A DNA stretch of 40,367 nucleotides from Lachnospiraceae bacterium (GCA_017553695.1 JAFZKG010000042.1:1-40367); one strand, 5' to 3'. Positions 18,066-25,905 are shown, numbered from the stretch's first letter. Notes: generated by a model not told the origin, from the sequence alone. Made by a program: numbers and translations.

Positions 18066-19826
18066 ATGGCAAAAAGTACAAGCAGAAAAAAGACTACAAC
18101 CAGTGAGCCAAAAACATCAAAAAACCAGGCAAAAGAAAAGAAGACAACAAAAAAGACATCAACAAAGACTGCAGCCGATAAGCTGAAAGTCATCCCGCTG
18201 GGAGGGCTGGAACAGATCGGTATGAACATGACCGCATTTGAATACAACGGCAAGATCGTGATCATCGACTGCGGCATGGCATTTGCAGATGACACTCTGC
18301 TGGGGATCGATCTGATCATCCCGGATATCACCTATTTAAAGCAGAACAAGTCGAAGGTGAAGGCATTCTTCATCACGCATGGGCATGAGGACCATATCGG
18401 TGCGATCCCGTATATCCTGAAGGAGATCAACGCGCCGATCTATGGAACGAAGCTGACGATCGCGCTGATCCGGAAAAAACTGGAGGAAACGCATCTGGCG
18501 GACAGCGTGAAACTGAAGGTGGTGGAGTACGGTCAGAAATTCTATGTCAATGAATTTAAGGTGGAATTCATCCGGACGAACCACAGTATTTCGGACGCGG
18601 CAGCAATCGCGATCCGCACGCCGGCCGGACTGATCTTCCATACGGGCGACTTCAAAGTGGATTATACGCCGGTCTATGGCGATGCCATGAATCTGTGGCG
18701 GATGGCAGAATTGGGACAGAAAGGCGTTCTGGCCGTCTTCTGTGATTCCACAAATGCGATGCGTCCGGGCTACACCATGAGCGAGACGACTGTCGGCGAA
18801 CGGTTCGACGCGCTCTTTGCGGAGCATCCGAAGCAGCGGATTATTGTCGCGACCTTCGCATCTAACGTGGACCGTGTGCAGCAGGTCATCAATACCGCAT
18901 ATAAATATAAACGGAAGGTGATCCTGGAAGGCCGTTCCATGATCAATGTCATCGAGACCGCAACGGAACTCGGCTATATCAGCATGCCGAAGAATACGCT
19001 GATTTCCATCGACGAGATCGGAAATTACCCGGACAGCCGGATCGTCATCATTACGACCGGAAGTCAGGGCGAGAGCATGGCAGCCCTTTCCCGCATGGCA
19101 GCGAACAGCCACAAGAAGATCAATATCCAATCGAACGACGTGATCATCTTTTCCTCCAACCCGATCCCGGGCAATGAAAAGGCGGTCGCCAACGTGATGA
19201 ATGAGTTATCGGCCATGGGAGCCAATGTCATCTTTGAGCAGACTCATGTATCCGGCCATGCCTGCCAGGAAGAGATCAAACTGATCTACGCTCTGCTGAA
19301 ACCGAAGTATGTGATCCCGGTCCATGGCGAATACCGGCACCGCGTGGCAAATGCCCAGATTGCTTACAGCATGGGGTATGATGAGAAGAACGTGCTCATG
19401 ATCGAAACCGGCGACGTGCTGGAGCTGAGCGAGAAAAAAGCAAAGGTGACAGGGCACGTACAATCCGGCGGGATCTATGTGGACAACTCCGGCGTAGAGG
19501 ATGTTGGACGAAGCATTCTGGATGACCGGAAGGATCTCTCCGAACGCGGTGTTCTGATCGTGACAGCCTGCTTGAATATCACAGAAGGCTTCATTGTTTC
19601 CGGTCCGGAGATCTTTACGCGTGGCTGGGTGTACGATGGCGAGAGCGAAAAACTTATTGAAGAAGTGAGGGAAATCATTTATAATGCATTGGTTGATTAC
19701 TTATCGCGGAATCATTATAATCGCGGTAAGGCAAAAATGATCATTGCAGACGAGGTTCGCAAATATTTACGGAACCATAATAATAAAGGTCCGATGATCC
19801 TCCCGTTTATTCTGGAGGTCGAGTAG
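18066..19826 (+). CDS. rnj: Ribonuclease J
   Basis: 586-residue metallo-beta-lactamase/beta-CASP ribonuclease with 5'-3' exo- and endonuclease activity, central to mRNA decay and rRNA maturation in Firmicutes. Motifs: VIPLGGLEQIGMNMTAFEY, the zinc site FITHGHEDHIGAIPYIL near residue 100, HTGDFKVDYTP near 195, the beta-CASP segment and VIPVHGEYRHRVANA near 418, and the C-terminal domain. The first 38 residues are a Lys/Thr/Ser-rich basic extension seen in some RNase J proteins. Ribosome site AAAGGAGG precedes ATG 18066. No clear promoter was found after the two terminators. Confidence 0.95.
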   Translation: MAKSTSRKKTTTSEPKTSKNQAKEKKTTKKTSTKTAADKLKVIPLGGLEQIGMNMTAFEYNGKIVIIDCGMAFADDTLLGIDLIIPDITYLKQNKSKVKAFFITHGHEDHIGAIPYILKEINAPIYGTKLTIALIRKKLEETHLADSVKLKVVEYGQKFYVNEFKVEFIRTNHSISDAAAIAIRTPAGLIFHTGDFKVDYTPVYGDAMNLWRMAELGQKGVLAVFCDSTNAMRPGYTMSETTVGERFDALFAEHPKQRIIVATFASNVDRVQQVINTAYKYKRKVILEGRSMINVIETATELGYISMPKNTLISIDEIGNYPDSRIVIITTGSQGESMAALSRMAANSHKKINIQSNDVIIFSSNPIPGNEKAVANVMNELSAMGANVIFEQTHVSGHACQEEIKLIYALLKPKYVIPVHGEYRHRVANAQIAYSMGYDEKNVLMIETGDVLELSEKKAKVTGHVQSGGIYVDNSGVEDVGRSILDDRKDLSERGVLIVTACLNITEGFIVSGPEIFTRGWVYDGESEKLIEEVREIIYNALVDYLSRNHYNRGKAKMIIADEVRKYLRNHNNKGPMILPFILEVE

Positions 19827-19835
19827 GAGAATTAA

Positions 19836-20312
19836 ATGGCATATGAAAACAGCCGTTCCTCTGAGTCTCAGGCAAGGAAGAACGCTTCAACAACGAAAAA
19901 ACGGAATAAAGAAGTAGCGCGCAGAAGGAGAGCAGCAGTAAAGGCAAACCGCAAGGGGAAGACTGCACGTGTGATCGTGCGGCTTGCACTGACCATCCTG
20001 GTCATCGCGATCTGCGTGGTTGCTTTCCTGATTACTTACAAACTGTTCTATGATGTCCCGATGAATGAGGATGACAAGACGAAGATCGAATTCACAATCC
20101 CGGAGGAAGGCATCACGGACGAAGAAGTCGGAGAGTTCCTGTTCGAGCACGGCTGCATCCAAGATGCGCGGATCTACAAATACCGGACATACATCTACGA
20201 CGCAAAATATGTGCCTGGCACATACAAGATCAGCCCGTCCTACACAACGGAAAAGATCATCAATATCCTTTCCGGATACGATTATTCCGATGGAACGATG
20301 GAGGAAGACTGA
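19836..20312 (+). CDS. Short YceG/MltG-like membrane protein without catalytic domain
   Basis: 158 residues: a basic cytoplasmic N-terminus (RRRRAAVKANRKGK), one membrane helix (about 50-72), and an outside domain with FTIPEEGITDEEVGEFLFEHG and YVPGTYKISPSYTTEKIINIL. That matches only the LysM-like substrate-recognition part of the endolytic transglycosylase MltG; the catalytic YceG domain with its essential glutamate is absent. In Bacillus full-length mltG (yrrL) sits at this place, before trmR. It may bind glycan or regulate a partner. Ribosome site TAGGAGAA; the gene lies 10 bases after rnj and ends at a terminator. Confidence 0.75.
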   Translation: MAYENSRSSESQARKNASTTKKRNKEVARRRRAAVKANRKGKTARVIVRLALTILVIAICVVAFLITYKLFYDVPMNEDDKTKIEFTIPEEGITDEEVGEFLFEHGCIQDARIYKYRTYIYDAKYVPGTYKISPSYTTEKIINILSGYDYSDGTMEED

Positions 20313-20340
20313 TCCGGTATCCGAAACTGATTTGTTTTTG

Positions 20341-20373
20341 AAAAGCACTTCAAAACGAGGTGCTTTTCGTTTC
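20341..20373 (+). terminator. Terminator after the YceG-like gene
   Basis: AAAAGCACTT (20341-20350), loop caaaacg, AGGTGCTTTT (20358-20367), one G-U pair, then CGTTTCT. It also overlaps a possible promoter for trmR. Confidence 0.65.
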
Positions 20374-20377
20374 TAAT
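20349..20377 (+). promoter_or_regulatory. Possible promoter of trmR
   Basis: TTCAAA (20349-20354), 17-base spacer, TCTAAT (20372-20377). Start expected at about 20384, two bases before ATG 20386, again without a ribosome site. Boxes are weaker than at the other sites. Confidence 0.35.
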
Positions 20378-20385
20378 CCGACACG

Positions 20386-21060
20386 ATGGTCACGAATGAG
20401 AGGTTAACCGCATATCTGCATTCCCTGGATAAGGACGCGAAGCCGTTTTTTGAAGCCCTGCGGAAAAAGGCGGAGGAGGCGGACGTGCCGATCATCCGGC
20501 GGGAGATGGAAAGTTTTCTGCGGACACTTTTGATGATGCATCAGCCGACACATATCCTGGAGATCGGGACGGCAGTTGGCTATTCAGCATTGTTTTTTGC
20601 AGATAACGCAGGCAGCGTGAAAACGATCACGACGATCGAAAACGATCCGCAGCGCGCAGGCGAGGCAAGGGAGAATATCAGGGCTTACCTGCAGCAGCGG
20701 GAGGAAACGGATGCTCCTTCCATCGAACTTCTGGAAGCAGACGCGGTCTCAGAGATCGGAAAGCTGACAGATACCTATGATCTCATCTTTCTGGATGGGC
20801 CGAAGGCGCAGTACATCGTGATGCTGCCGCAGCTTCTGCAGTTATTAAAAGAAGGCGGAGTCCTTCTGGCCGATAATGTTCTGCAGGATGGAGATCTGAT
20901 CGATTCCCGCTATGTGACGCCACGCAGACAGCGGACGATCCATGAGCGGATGCGGGAATTCATCTGGGCAGTGATGCACCGTGATGATCTGGAGAGCACA
21001 GTTCTGACCATCGGAGACGGTGTGACGCTGAGCATAAAAAAAGGAAACCATGACAGATAA
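20386..21060 (+). CDS. trmR: tRNA 5-hydroxyuridine methyltransferase TrmR-like (O-methyltransferase family 3)
   Basis: 224-residue SAM-dependent methyltransferase. Motif I is LEIGTAVGYSALFFA near residue 60, acidic motif II TIENDPQRAGEARENI near 86, and DLIFLDGPKAQYIVMLPQ near 129 followed by GGVLLADNVLQDG. In Bacillus subtilis TrmR (YrrM) methylates ho5U34 to mo5U34 in tRNAs and is encoded beside U32 proteins. The same order (YceG, methyltransferase, U32) here supports the assignment; a catechol-type O-methyltransferase is the alternative. The end overlaps the next gene by 11 bases. Confidence 0.82.
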   Translation: MVTNERLTAYLHSLDKDAKPFFEALRKKAEEADVPIIRREMESFLRTLLMMHQPTHILEIGTAVGYSALFFADNAGSVKTITTIENDPQRAGEARENIRAYLQQREETDAPSIELLEADAVSEIGKLTDTYDLIFLDGPKAQYIVMLPQLLQLLKEGGVLLADNVLQDGDLIDSRYVTPRRQRTIHERMREFIWAVMHRDDLESTVLTIGDGVTLSIKKGNHDR

Positions 21061-22315
21061 AGCTTCACAAAACAGAAGAAAGCCCGAACTGCTGGCGCCG
21101 GCCGGAAGCCTTCCGGTGCTGAAGACAGCAGTGCTTTATGGAGCTGATGCCGTATATATCGGCGGGGAGGCTTTTTCCCTGCGCGCCAATGCCCACAATT
21201 TTACATTGGAAGAGATGAAGGAAGGCGTGGCTTTCGCGCATGAAAAAGGTGTGCGTGTTTTTGTGACGGCGAACATCCTGGCGCATAATGCGGATCTGGA
21301 TGAATGCCGGCAGTATTTTACGGACCTGCGCGAGGTCGGGATCGACGCGCTTCTGATCTCGGACCCGGGCATCTTCCAGCTGGCCAAAGAGATCCTTCCG
21401 GAGGTGGAGATCCACATCAGCACGCAGGCCAATAATACGAATTACGGGACATACGTGTTCTGGCATGATCTGGGAGCAAAACGCGTGGTATGCGCCAGAG
21501 AACTGAGCCTTGCCGAGATCAAAGAACTGAAAGAAAAGATCCCGGAGGATATGGAGATCGAATGCTTCGTGCATGGAGCGATGTGCATTTCCTATTCGGG
21601 CAGATGCCTTCTGAGCGCTTACCTGACGGGACGGTCCGCGAATATGGGTGACTGCACACATCCGTGCAGATGGAAATATGCCCTTGTGGAAGAAACCAGG
21701 CCGGGCGAGTACATGCCGGTCATGGAAAATGACAGAGGCACCTATATCATGAATTCCAAGGACCTTTGTATGATTGATCATATTCCGGAACTTGTTGATG
21801 CCGGGATCGACAGCCTCAAGATCGAAGGCCGGATGAAGAGCGCGTTATATGTTGCTGCCGTGACACGGACCTACCGCATGGCGATCGATGATTATTTTGA
21901 GTCCCCGGAAAAATATGAAGCAAACCGGGAATTCTACCGTGCCGAGATCGCGAAATGCACGTACCGGGAATATACGACAGGCTTTTTCTTCGGGAAACCG
22001 GATGAGACCACACAGATTTATGACGAGAGTACCTATGTGAAAGAATGGATCTTTCTCGGGATCATCGGGGAAGAGAAGAAAGAAGAAGGCGGGCGTACCT
22101 ATTACCGCCTGGAACAGAAAAATAAATTTTCCGTCGGCGATGAAGTTGAGATCATGCAGCCGGACGGCACCAATATCGTTACAACGGTACAAGATATGAC
22201 AGATGAAGACGGGAACCGGATCACCAGCTGCCCGCATGCAAAACAGATCTTTTATGCGGACTTCGGGGTAACGCTCCGTCCATATGACATTATCCGCTTC
22301 CGTCCGGAGGCGTGA
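21050..22315 (+). CDS. U32 family protein, TrhP-like tRNA U34 hydroxylase
   Basis: 421 residues. N-terminal TIM-barrel segment ELLAPAGSLPVLKTAVLYGAD, then the U32 signature ECFVHGAMCISYSGRCLLS near residue 168, with DCTHPCRWKY, and a C-terminal beta domain. Once called collagenase-like peptidases, these proteins (TrhP/YegQ, YrrN/YrrO) are now tied to prephenate-dependent formation of 5-hydroxyuridine at tRNA position 34. Here a single copy replaces the Bacillus pair. Overlap with trmR suggests coupled translation and a two-step ho5U to mo5U pathway. Confidence 0.87.
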   Translation: MTDKASQNRRKPELLAPAGSLPVLKTAVLYGADAVYIGGEAFSLRANAHNFTLEEMKEGVAFAHEKGVRVFVTANILAHNADLDECRQYFTDLREVGIDALLISDPGIFQLAKEILPEVEIHISTQANNTNYGTYVFWHDLGAKRVVCARELSLAEIKELKEKIPEDMEIECFVHGAMCISYSGRCLLSAYLTGRSANMGDCTHPCRWKYALVEETRPGEYMPVMENDRGTYIMNSKDLCMIDHIPELVDAGIDSLKIEGRMKSALYVAAVTRTYRMAIDDYFESPEKYEANREFYRAEIAKCTYREYTTGFFFGKPDETTQIYDESTYVKEWIFLGIIGEEKKEEGGRTYYRLEQKNKFSVGDEVEIMQPDGTNIVTTVQDMTDEDGNRITSCPHAKQIFYADFGVTLRPYDIIRFRPEA

Positions 22316-22330
22316 AAGGAGAACAGATAC

Positions 22331-22495
22331 ATGAGTCAGGCAAAAGTTGACCAGTACAAAGCTGAAAAGAAAAACCGGAAGAAAAACGTCGCGCGTGAAA
22401 AAAGACTCCGCGTCCTCTGGACCGTGATCGGCGTTGTTGTTCTGATCGCCGTGATCCTGGTGATCGTTCTTTCGATCCTGCACAAAGTCCTGTAA
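22331..22495 (+). CDS. Small single-helix membrane protein
   Basis: 54 residues: MSQAKVDQYKAEKKNRKK, a highly basic first half, then one hydrophobic helix (VIGVVVLIAVILVIVLSIL) and a short basic end. AAAGGAG lies 10 bases before ATG, 15 bases after the U32 stop, and the next gene starts one base after its stop, so it is very likely real and translated. Positive-inside topology puts the N-terminus in the cytoplasm. I do not recognise a family. Confidence 0.7.
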   Translation: MSQAKVDQYKAEKKNRKKNVAREKRLRVLWTVIGVVVLIAVILVIVLSILHKVL

Positions 22496-22496
22496 C

Positions 22497-23270
22497 ATGA
22501 ACGAAAGCATTCCGAGAAAAATCTGGCGCGTGATCGGGCCTGTCCTGATCCACTTCGTGATCTATTTCGCGGTGATCTATGGCGCGGCCATGATCTTTTC
22601 CGCTTCTTCCGTAGGCGGCGATCTGGACGGTTTCATGGGAAAACATTTCGCATGGGTCACGATCATCGCGCTAGTGATCTCTTTTGTCGTGAATTATTTC
22701 TCATTCCGGAATGACAACGTGCAGCAGTCCGGTTATCTAAAACAGCACCCGGTCCATCTTCTGTGGATCTTTCTGATCGGCGTTCTGATGTCCCATGCAC
22801 TCAGCATCTTATTTTCCCTGCTCCCTTTGGATAATATCCTAGGGAGTTATCAGGATGTGGAAAACGAGATCTTCGGTGCAGGCTGGATCTGGGCCGTGAT
22901 CCGGGCCGTGATCGTAACACCCGTTGTGGAGGAACTCATCTTCCGCGGACTTACCTTTCGCCGGCTGAAAGAGTATACGAATTTCTGGGTGGCGGCGCTG
23001 GTCAGCTCCGCGCTGTTCGGCCTTTACCATATGAACCTTGTGCAGGGGCTGTATGCATTTATCTTTGGCATCATCATTTGCATTCTGTATGACCGTTACG
23101 GACATCTGGCGACAGCCGTTCTGGTCCATTTCGGCGCGAATCTGCTGTCGGTCATCCTTCAGTATGCCGGCGTATCGTATCCGGCGACGTGGGTATACCT
23201 GGTTGTCATGATTGTCGCGCTTCTGATTTCTGTGGGAATTTACTGTTTTTTGATCAAAAAGCGCGCATAG
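22497..23270 (+). CDS. CPBP family intramembrane metalloprotease (Abi/CAAX-like)
   Basis: 257-residue membrane protein with about eight hydrophobic segments. The family motifs are VVEELIFRGLTFRRL (Glu-Glu and Arg) near residue 143, SALFGLYHMNLVQG with a conserved His near 180, and AVLVHFGANLL near 206. Relatives cleave or bind membrane proteins, process prenylated CAAX proteins in eukaryotes and give self-immunity to bacteriocins in lactic acid bacteria. No bacteriocin gene is nearby, so the target is unknown. Confidence 0.85.
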   Translation: MNESIPRKIWRVIGPVLIHFVIYFAVIYGAAMIFSASSVGGDLDGFMGKHFAWVTIIALVISFVVNYFSFRNDNVQQSGYLKQHPVHLLWIFLIGVLMSHALSILFSLLPLDNILGSYQDVENEIFGAGWIWAVIRAVIVTPVVEELIFRGLTFRRLKEYTNFWVAALVSSALFGLYHMNLVQGLYAFIFGIIICILYDRYGHLATAVLVHFGANLLSVILQYAGVSYPATWVYLVVMIVALLISVGIYCFLIKKRA

Positions 23271-23282
23271 TTCTGTGAATAT

Positions 23283-23316
23283 CTTACAAAAAATCGAAAT
23301 ATTATTGTAAGTTTTA
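23283..23316 (+). terminator. Possible terminator after the CPBP gene
   Basis: CTTACAA (23283-23289) and TTGTAAG (23305-23311) with a 15-base loop, then TTTTAT. The right arm coincides with the -35 box of the next promoter. Confidence 0.4.
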
Positions 23317-23333
23317 TATAGTCATGTTATACT
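23305..23333 (+). promoter_or_regulatory. Promoter of the acyl-carrier-like gene
   Basis: TTGTAA (23305-23310), 17-base spacer, TATACT (23328-23333) with an extended TGT in front. Leader of about 60 bases with AAAGGAGA before ATG 23400. Confidence 0.65.
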
Positions 23334-23399
23334 TTAGCGAGTCCTGAAAAAGGAACGAGATTTGGCGAATAACAGATAGATGAAAGGAGACCCTCACGC

Positions 23400-23648
23400 A
23401 TGGAATTCAGAGAGGAAGTTATCAAATTACTTATTCAAGTTGCAGTCAGAATGTTTGGTTGTGACCCGGAAACATTAGGACCGGAAACAAGCTTCAAAGA
23501 TGATTTACAGTGTAAATCAGCCAACATCGTACAGTTCACGACAGCTCTGGAAGACGAATATGATGTGGAAGTTCCATACATGGAGTTCAACAGAAAAGCA
23601 ACCTTCGCAGAAGCAGCAGATTACATTGCAGAACTTTGCGACGAATAA
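23400..23648 (+). CDS. Acyl carrier protein-like
   Basis: 82 residues with the acyl carrier four-helix pattern: REEVIKLLIQVAVRMFG, ETSFKDDLQCKSANIVQFTT, EYDVEVPYMEFNRKATFAEA, ADYIAELCDE. The serine that would carry phosphopantetheine is present (CKSANIV), but the usual Asp-Ser-Leu is Lys-Ser-Ala, so it may be served by a particular transferase or have lost the arm. No fatty acid or polyketide gene is nearby. It has its own promoter and terminator, and codon use typical of highly expressed genes. Confidence 0.75.
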   Translation: MEFREEVIKLLIQVAVRMFGCDPETLGPETSFKDDLQCKSANIVQFTTALEDEYDVEVPYMEFNRKATFAEAADYIAELCDE

Positions 23649-23664
23649 TCAGAAGTAAATGGAG

Positions 23665-23700
23665 CCACTCCCGCCTTGGCGCGGGAGTGGTCGTTTTTTT
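23665..23700 (+). terminator. Rho-independent terminator after the ACP-like gene
   Basis: CCACTCCCGC (23665-23674), loop cttggc, GCGGGAGTGG (23681-23690), then TCGTTTTTTT. Perfect 10-bp GC-rich stem. Confidence 0.95.
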
Positions 23701-23720
23701 ATAGGAATGGAGGAACGGAT

Positions 23721-24722
23721 ATGGATTTAATGCAGCAGATCTATGCGAAAGCAAAAGAAAACCCGCAAAGAGTCATTTTCCCGGAAGCAACCGAGGAGAA
23801 GATCCTGCAGGCTGCTTACCAGGCACAGACGGAAGGGTACTGCAAAGCAACTCTGATCGGCGTCCCGGATGACATCAAGGCAGCCGCAGAGCAGTTTGGC
23901 GTTGACATCAGCGCGATGGATATTTATGACAACACGGATGAAGCAAAGAACGAAGCTGCTTTTGAAAGATATATTGCAGAGTATTCAGACATGCTGAGCC
24001 TGAAGTCTTTAAAGAGAAAGAGCAAAGACCCGATGTATACGGCCATGGTGCTGCAGGCAATCGGTGATTATGACGTGACCTTTGCAGGCCTTGCACACAG
24101 CACCGGCGAGGTGATCCTTGCCGCTACCACGATCATTGGACTGAAAGACGGGATCGACACATCTTCTTCCACCGGACTAGCGATCATTCCGGGCTATGAA
24201 GGAAGTGAAGGGCAGTACCTGCTCTTCGGCGACAGTGCAGTCTGCGCAAATCCGTCCCCGGCTGAGAGAGCCTCGATCGCAATCTCTGCATGTGAGACGG
24301 CAAAAGAACTGCTTGGCTGGGAGCCGAGATGCGCCCTGCTTTCCTTCTCCACAGACGGAAGCATGGAGCACGAGATGGTCGATGTGATCCGCGAGTCCGT
24401 CCGCATCGCACAGGAACGCCGTCCGGATCTTGCGATCGACGGTGAATTCCAGCTGGATGCCGCTATCGACCCGAACGTTGCAGCAAAGAAAGTCAAGAGA
24501 GAATCCAAAGTTGCCGGCAAGGCAAACATCCTGATCTGGCCGGATATCAACGTCGGAAACATCGGCGTAAAGCTGGTTCAGTTCTTTGCAAAAGCAGACG
24601 CACCGGGCCCGTTCCTGCAGGGATTCAAAAAGATCGCTGCAGACTGCTCCAGAAGTGCACCGGTCTCCGAACTGGTCGGAAACATCGTCATGTGCTGCGT
24701 CCGCGCCGGGAATGCGAAATAA
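23721..24722 (+). CDS. pta: Phosphate acetyltransferase Pta
   Basis: 333 residues, the length of the single-domain enzyme. It interconverts acetyl-CoA and acetyl phosphate, the first step of acetate formation with ATP gain through AckA. Motifs: RVIFPEATEEKILQAA at the N-terminus, LAHSTGEVILAATTIIG near 128, YLLFGDSAVCANPSPAE near 177, LLSFSTDGSMEHEMV near 214 and ILIWPDINVGNIGVKLVQ near 277. The start at ATG 23721 has GGAGG 8 bases upstream; the frame extends back through the previous terminator, which rules out longer starts. ackA is not adjacent in this window. Confidence 0.95.
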   Translation: MDLMQQIYAKAKENPQRVIFPEATEEKILQAAYQAQTEGYCKATLIGVPDDIKAAAEQFGVDISAMDIYDNTDEAKNEAAFERYIAEYSDMLSLKSLKRKSKDPMYTAMVLQAIGDYDVTFAGLAHSTGEVILAATTIIGLKDGIDTSSSTGLAIIPGYEGSEGQYLLFGDSAVCANPSPAERASIAISACETAKELLGWEPRCALLSFSTDGSMEHEMVDVIRESVRIAQERRPDLAIDGEFQLDAAIDPNVAAKKVKRESKVAGKANILIWPDINVGNIGVKLVQFFAKADAPGPFLQGFKKIAADCSRSAPVSELVGNIVMCCVRAGNAK

Positions 24723-24738
24723 TATTTTTTGAGAATCC

Positions 24739-24771
24739 AAAACTGCCGTGCTTGCCGCGCGGCAGTTTTTT
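24739..24771 (+). terminator. Rho-independent terminator after pta
   Basis: AAACTGCCGTGC (24740-24751), loop ttgcc, GCGCGGCAGTTT (24757-24768), one G-U pair, then TTTAT. Confidence 0.92.
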
Positions 24772-24811
24772 ATGCTTTGAACAGAGCAGTTATCGTTCGC
24801 TGTTGGGGTCA

Positions 24812-25004
24812 TTCAACCTGTACAGCGTTTTCTCTGTATAGAGGTGAAAAAAACGGCGAAAATTTCACCCCTATTTGTTCAATTTGCTGTACAGGTTGAA
24901 AAAAGGCAATTTTCGCCGGGTTTCGCCCAAAATCTTTCACCCCTAAACGGAAAAATAAGTTTTTTGCGATGAATTGACATCATTCCCTGCTGATAGGGGT
25001 GAAA
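24812..25004. repeat. Self-complementary non-coding repeat element
   Basis: Outer arms TTCAACCTGTACAGC (24812-24826) and its perfect complement (24886-24900) enclose, after equal 11-base gaps, inner arms ATAGAGGTGAAA (24838-24849) and TTTCACCCCTAT (24863-24874). The word TAGGGGTGAAA appears four times in all, as forward (24839, one change), reverse (24863), reverse (24935) and forward (24994). The loop sequence CGGCGAAAATT (24854-24864) is also perfectly complementary to 24908-24918, allowing an alternative fold. No reading frame of note. It may be a MITE or palindromic repeat, or a structured RNA. Confidence 0.6.
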
Positions 25005-25087
25005 TTCTGCCATAATATTTCGTCGTAAATCAGGCAACCGCTCCTACAGGATGAATCGCTATAAATAGGAAACCTCGTTCAGTTTTT

Positions 25088-25118
25088 TTGAAGCGGTAAA
25101 AAGAAAAAGTGTTATAAT
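25088..25118 (+). promoter_or_regulatory. Promoter of nadE
   Basis: TATAAT (25113-25118) preceded by TGT (extended -10); the best -35 is TTGAAG (25088-25093) with a long 19-base spacer. Leader of about 43 bases ends in AGGAGG before ATG 25168. Confidence 0.5.
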
Positions 25119-25167
25119 AAAAATAAAGAAACCCTGAGTGGAGCATATCATCAAACAGGAGGGGAAT

Positions 25168-25905
25168 ATGAGAGATTATAAAGAAGAATATGAAAAAAGA
25201 GTCGCATGGATCCGGCAACTGGTGGAAGGCGCCGGGTGCAAGGGCATCATTTATGGCAATTCCGGCGGCAAAGACAGCGCGCTGGTAGGGATCCTCTGCA
25301 AGGCAGCTTGTGAGGATACGGTCGGCATCATCATGCCGTGCGCATCGAAGCGGAATTATGAGGAAGACATGAAAGACGGCATTGATGTGGCGAAGCAGTT
25401 CCATATTGAATACCGTGTCGTGGATCTGACCAAGACAAGAGAAGCCCTTCTGGAGGCAGCAAAAGAAGCAACCGATGAGTTGACGGATGCGGCGATCGCA
25501 AATATCGCGCCGAGGCTGCGGATGACCACGCTTTATGCCATTGGGCAGAGCGAGGGCAGACTGGTGGCAGGCACCGGAAATGCAGATGAGCTTTATGTGG
25601 GCTATTACACCAAATATGGTGATGGCGGCGTGGACTTCAATCCGATCGGGGATCTGAACGTCAGTGAAGTGTATGAATTCCTCGCATGGCTGGATGCGCC
25701 GGAGAACATCCGGACGAAGGCACCGTCGGCAGGCCTGTTTGACGGGCAGACGGATGAGAAGGAAATGGGCATCAAATATGATGAAATCGATGAATTCCTG
25801 ACGACAGGCAAGACGAATCCGGAGGCACAGGCCAAGATCGAGCGGATGCACGCAAGGAGCGAGCATAAGCGGATCGGCGTGCAGTTCTATCCGGCCGGAG
25901 AGTAA
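25168..25905 (+). CDS. nadE: NH3-dependent NAD+ synthetase NadE
   Basis: 245 residues; the short form without a glutaminase domain. It adenylates and amidates nicotinate adenine dinucleotide to NAD+. The ATP-binding SGGxDS loop reads YGNSGGKDSALVGILCKAA near residue 28; the substrate region reads VAGTGNADELYVGYYTKYGD near 133 followed by FNPIGDLNVSEVYEF. ATG 25168 with AGGAGG 6 bases upstream is chosen over an earlier in-frame ATG at 25138 that has no ribosome site. Ends at a bidirectional terminator. Confidence 0.94.
   Translation: MRDYKEEYEKRVAWIRQLVEGAGCKGIIYGNSGGKDSALVGILCKAACEDTVGIIMPCASKRNYEEDMKDGIDVAKQFHIEYRVVDLTKTREALLEAAKEATDELTDAAIANIAPRLRMTTLYAIGQSEGRLVAGTGNADELYVGYYTKYGDGGVDFNPIGDLNVSEVYEFLAWLDAPENIRTKAPSAGLFDGQTDEKEMGIKYDEIDEFLTTGKTNPEAQAKIERMHARSEHKRIGVQFYPAGE

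Noticed and set aside
22497..23270. Bacteriocin immunity system
   Set aside because: CPBP proteins can act in bacteriocin immunity, but no bacteriocin precursor, exporter or regulator is encoded nearby.
24812..25004. CRISPR array
   Set aside because: The repeats are inverted relative to each other, of mixed length and not regularly spaced; no cas genes are nearby.
24780..25167. NAD-related riboswitch before nadE
   Set aside because: The self-complementary element lies upstream of the nadE promoter at 25113-25118 and would not be in its mRNA; no known riboswitch consensus was recognised.
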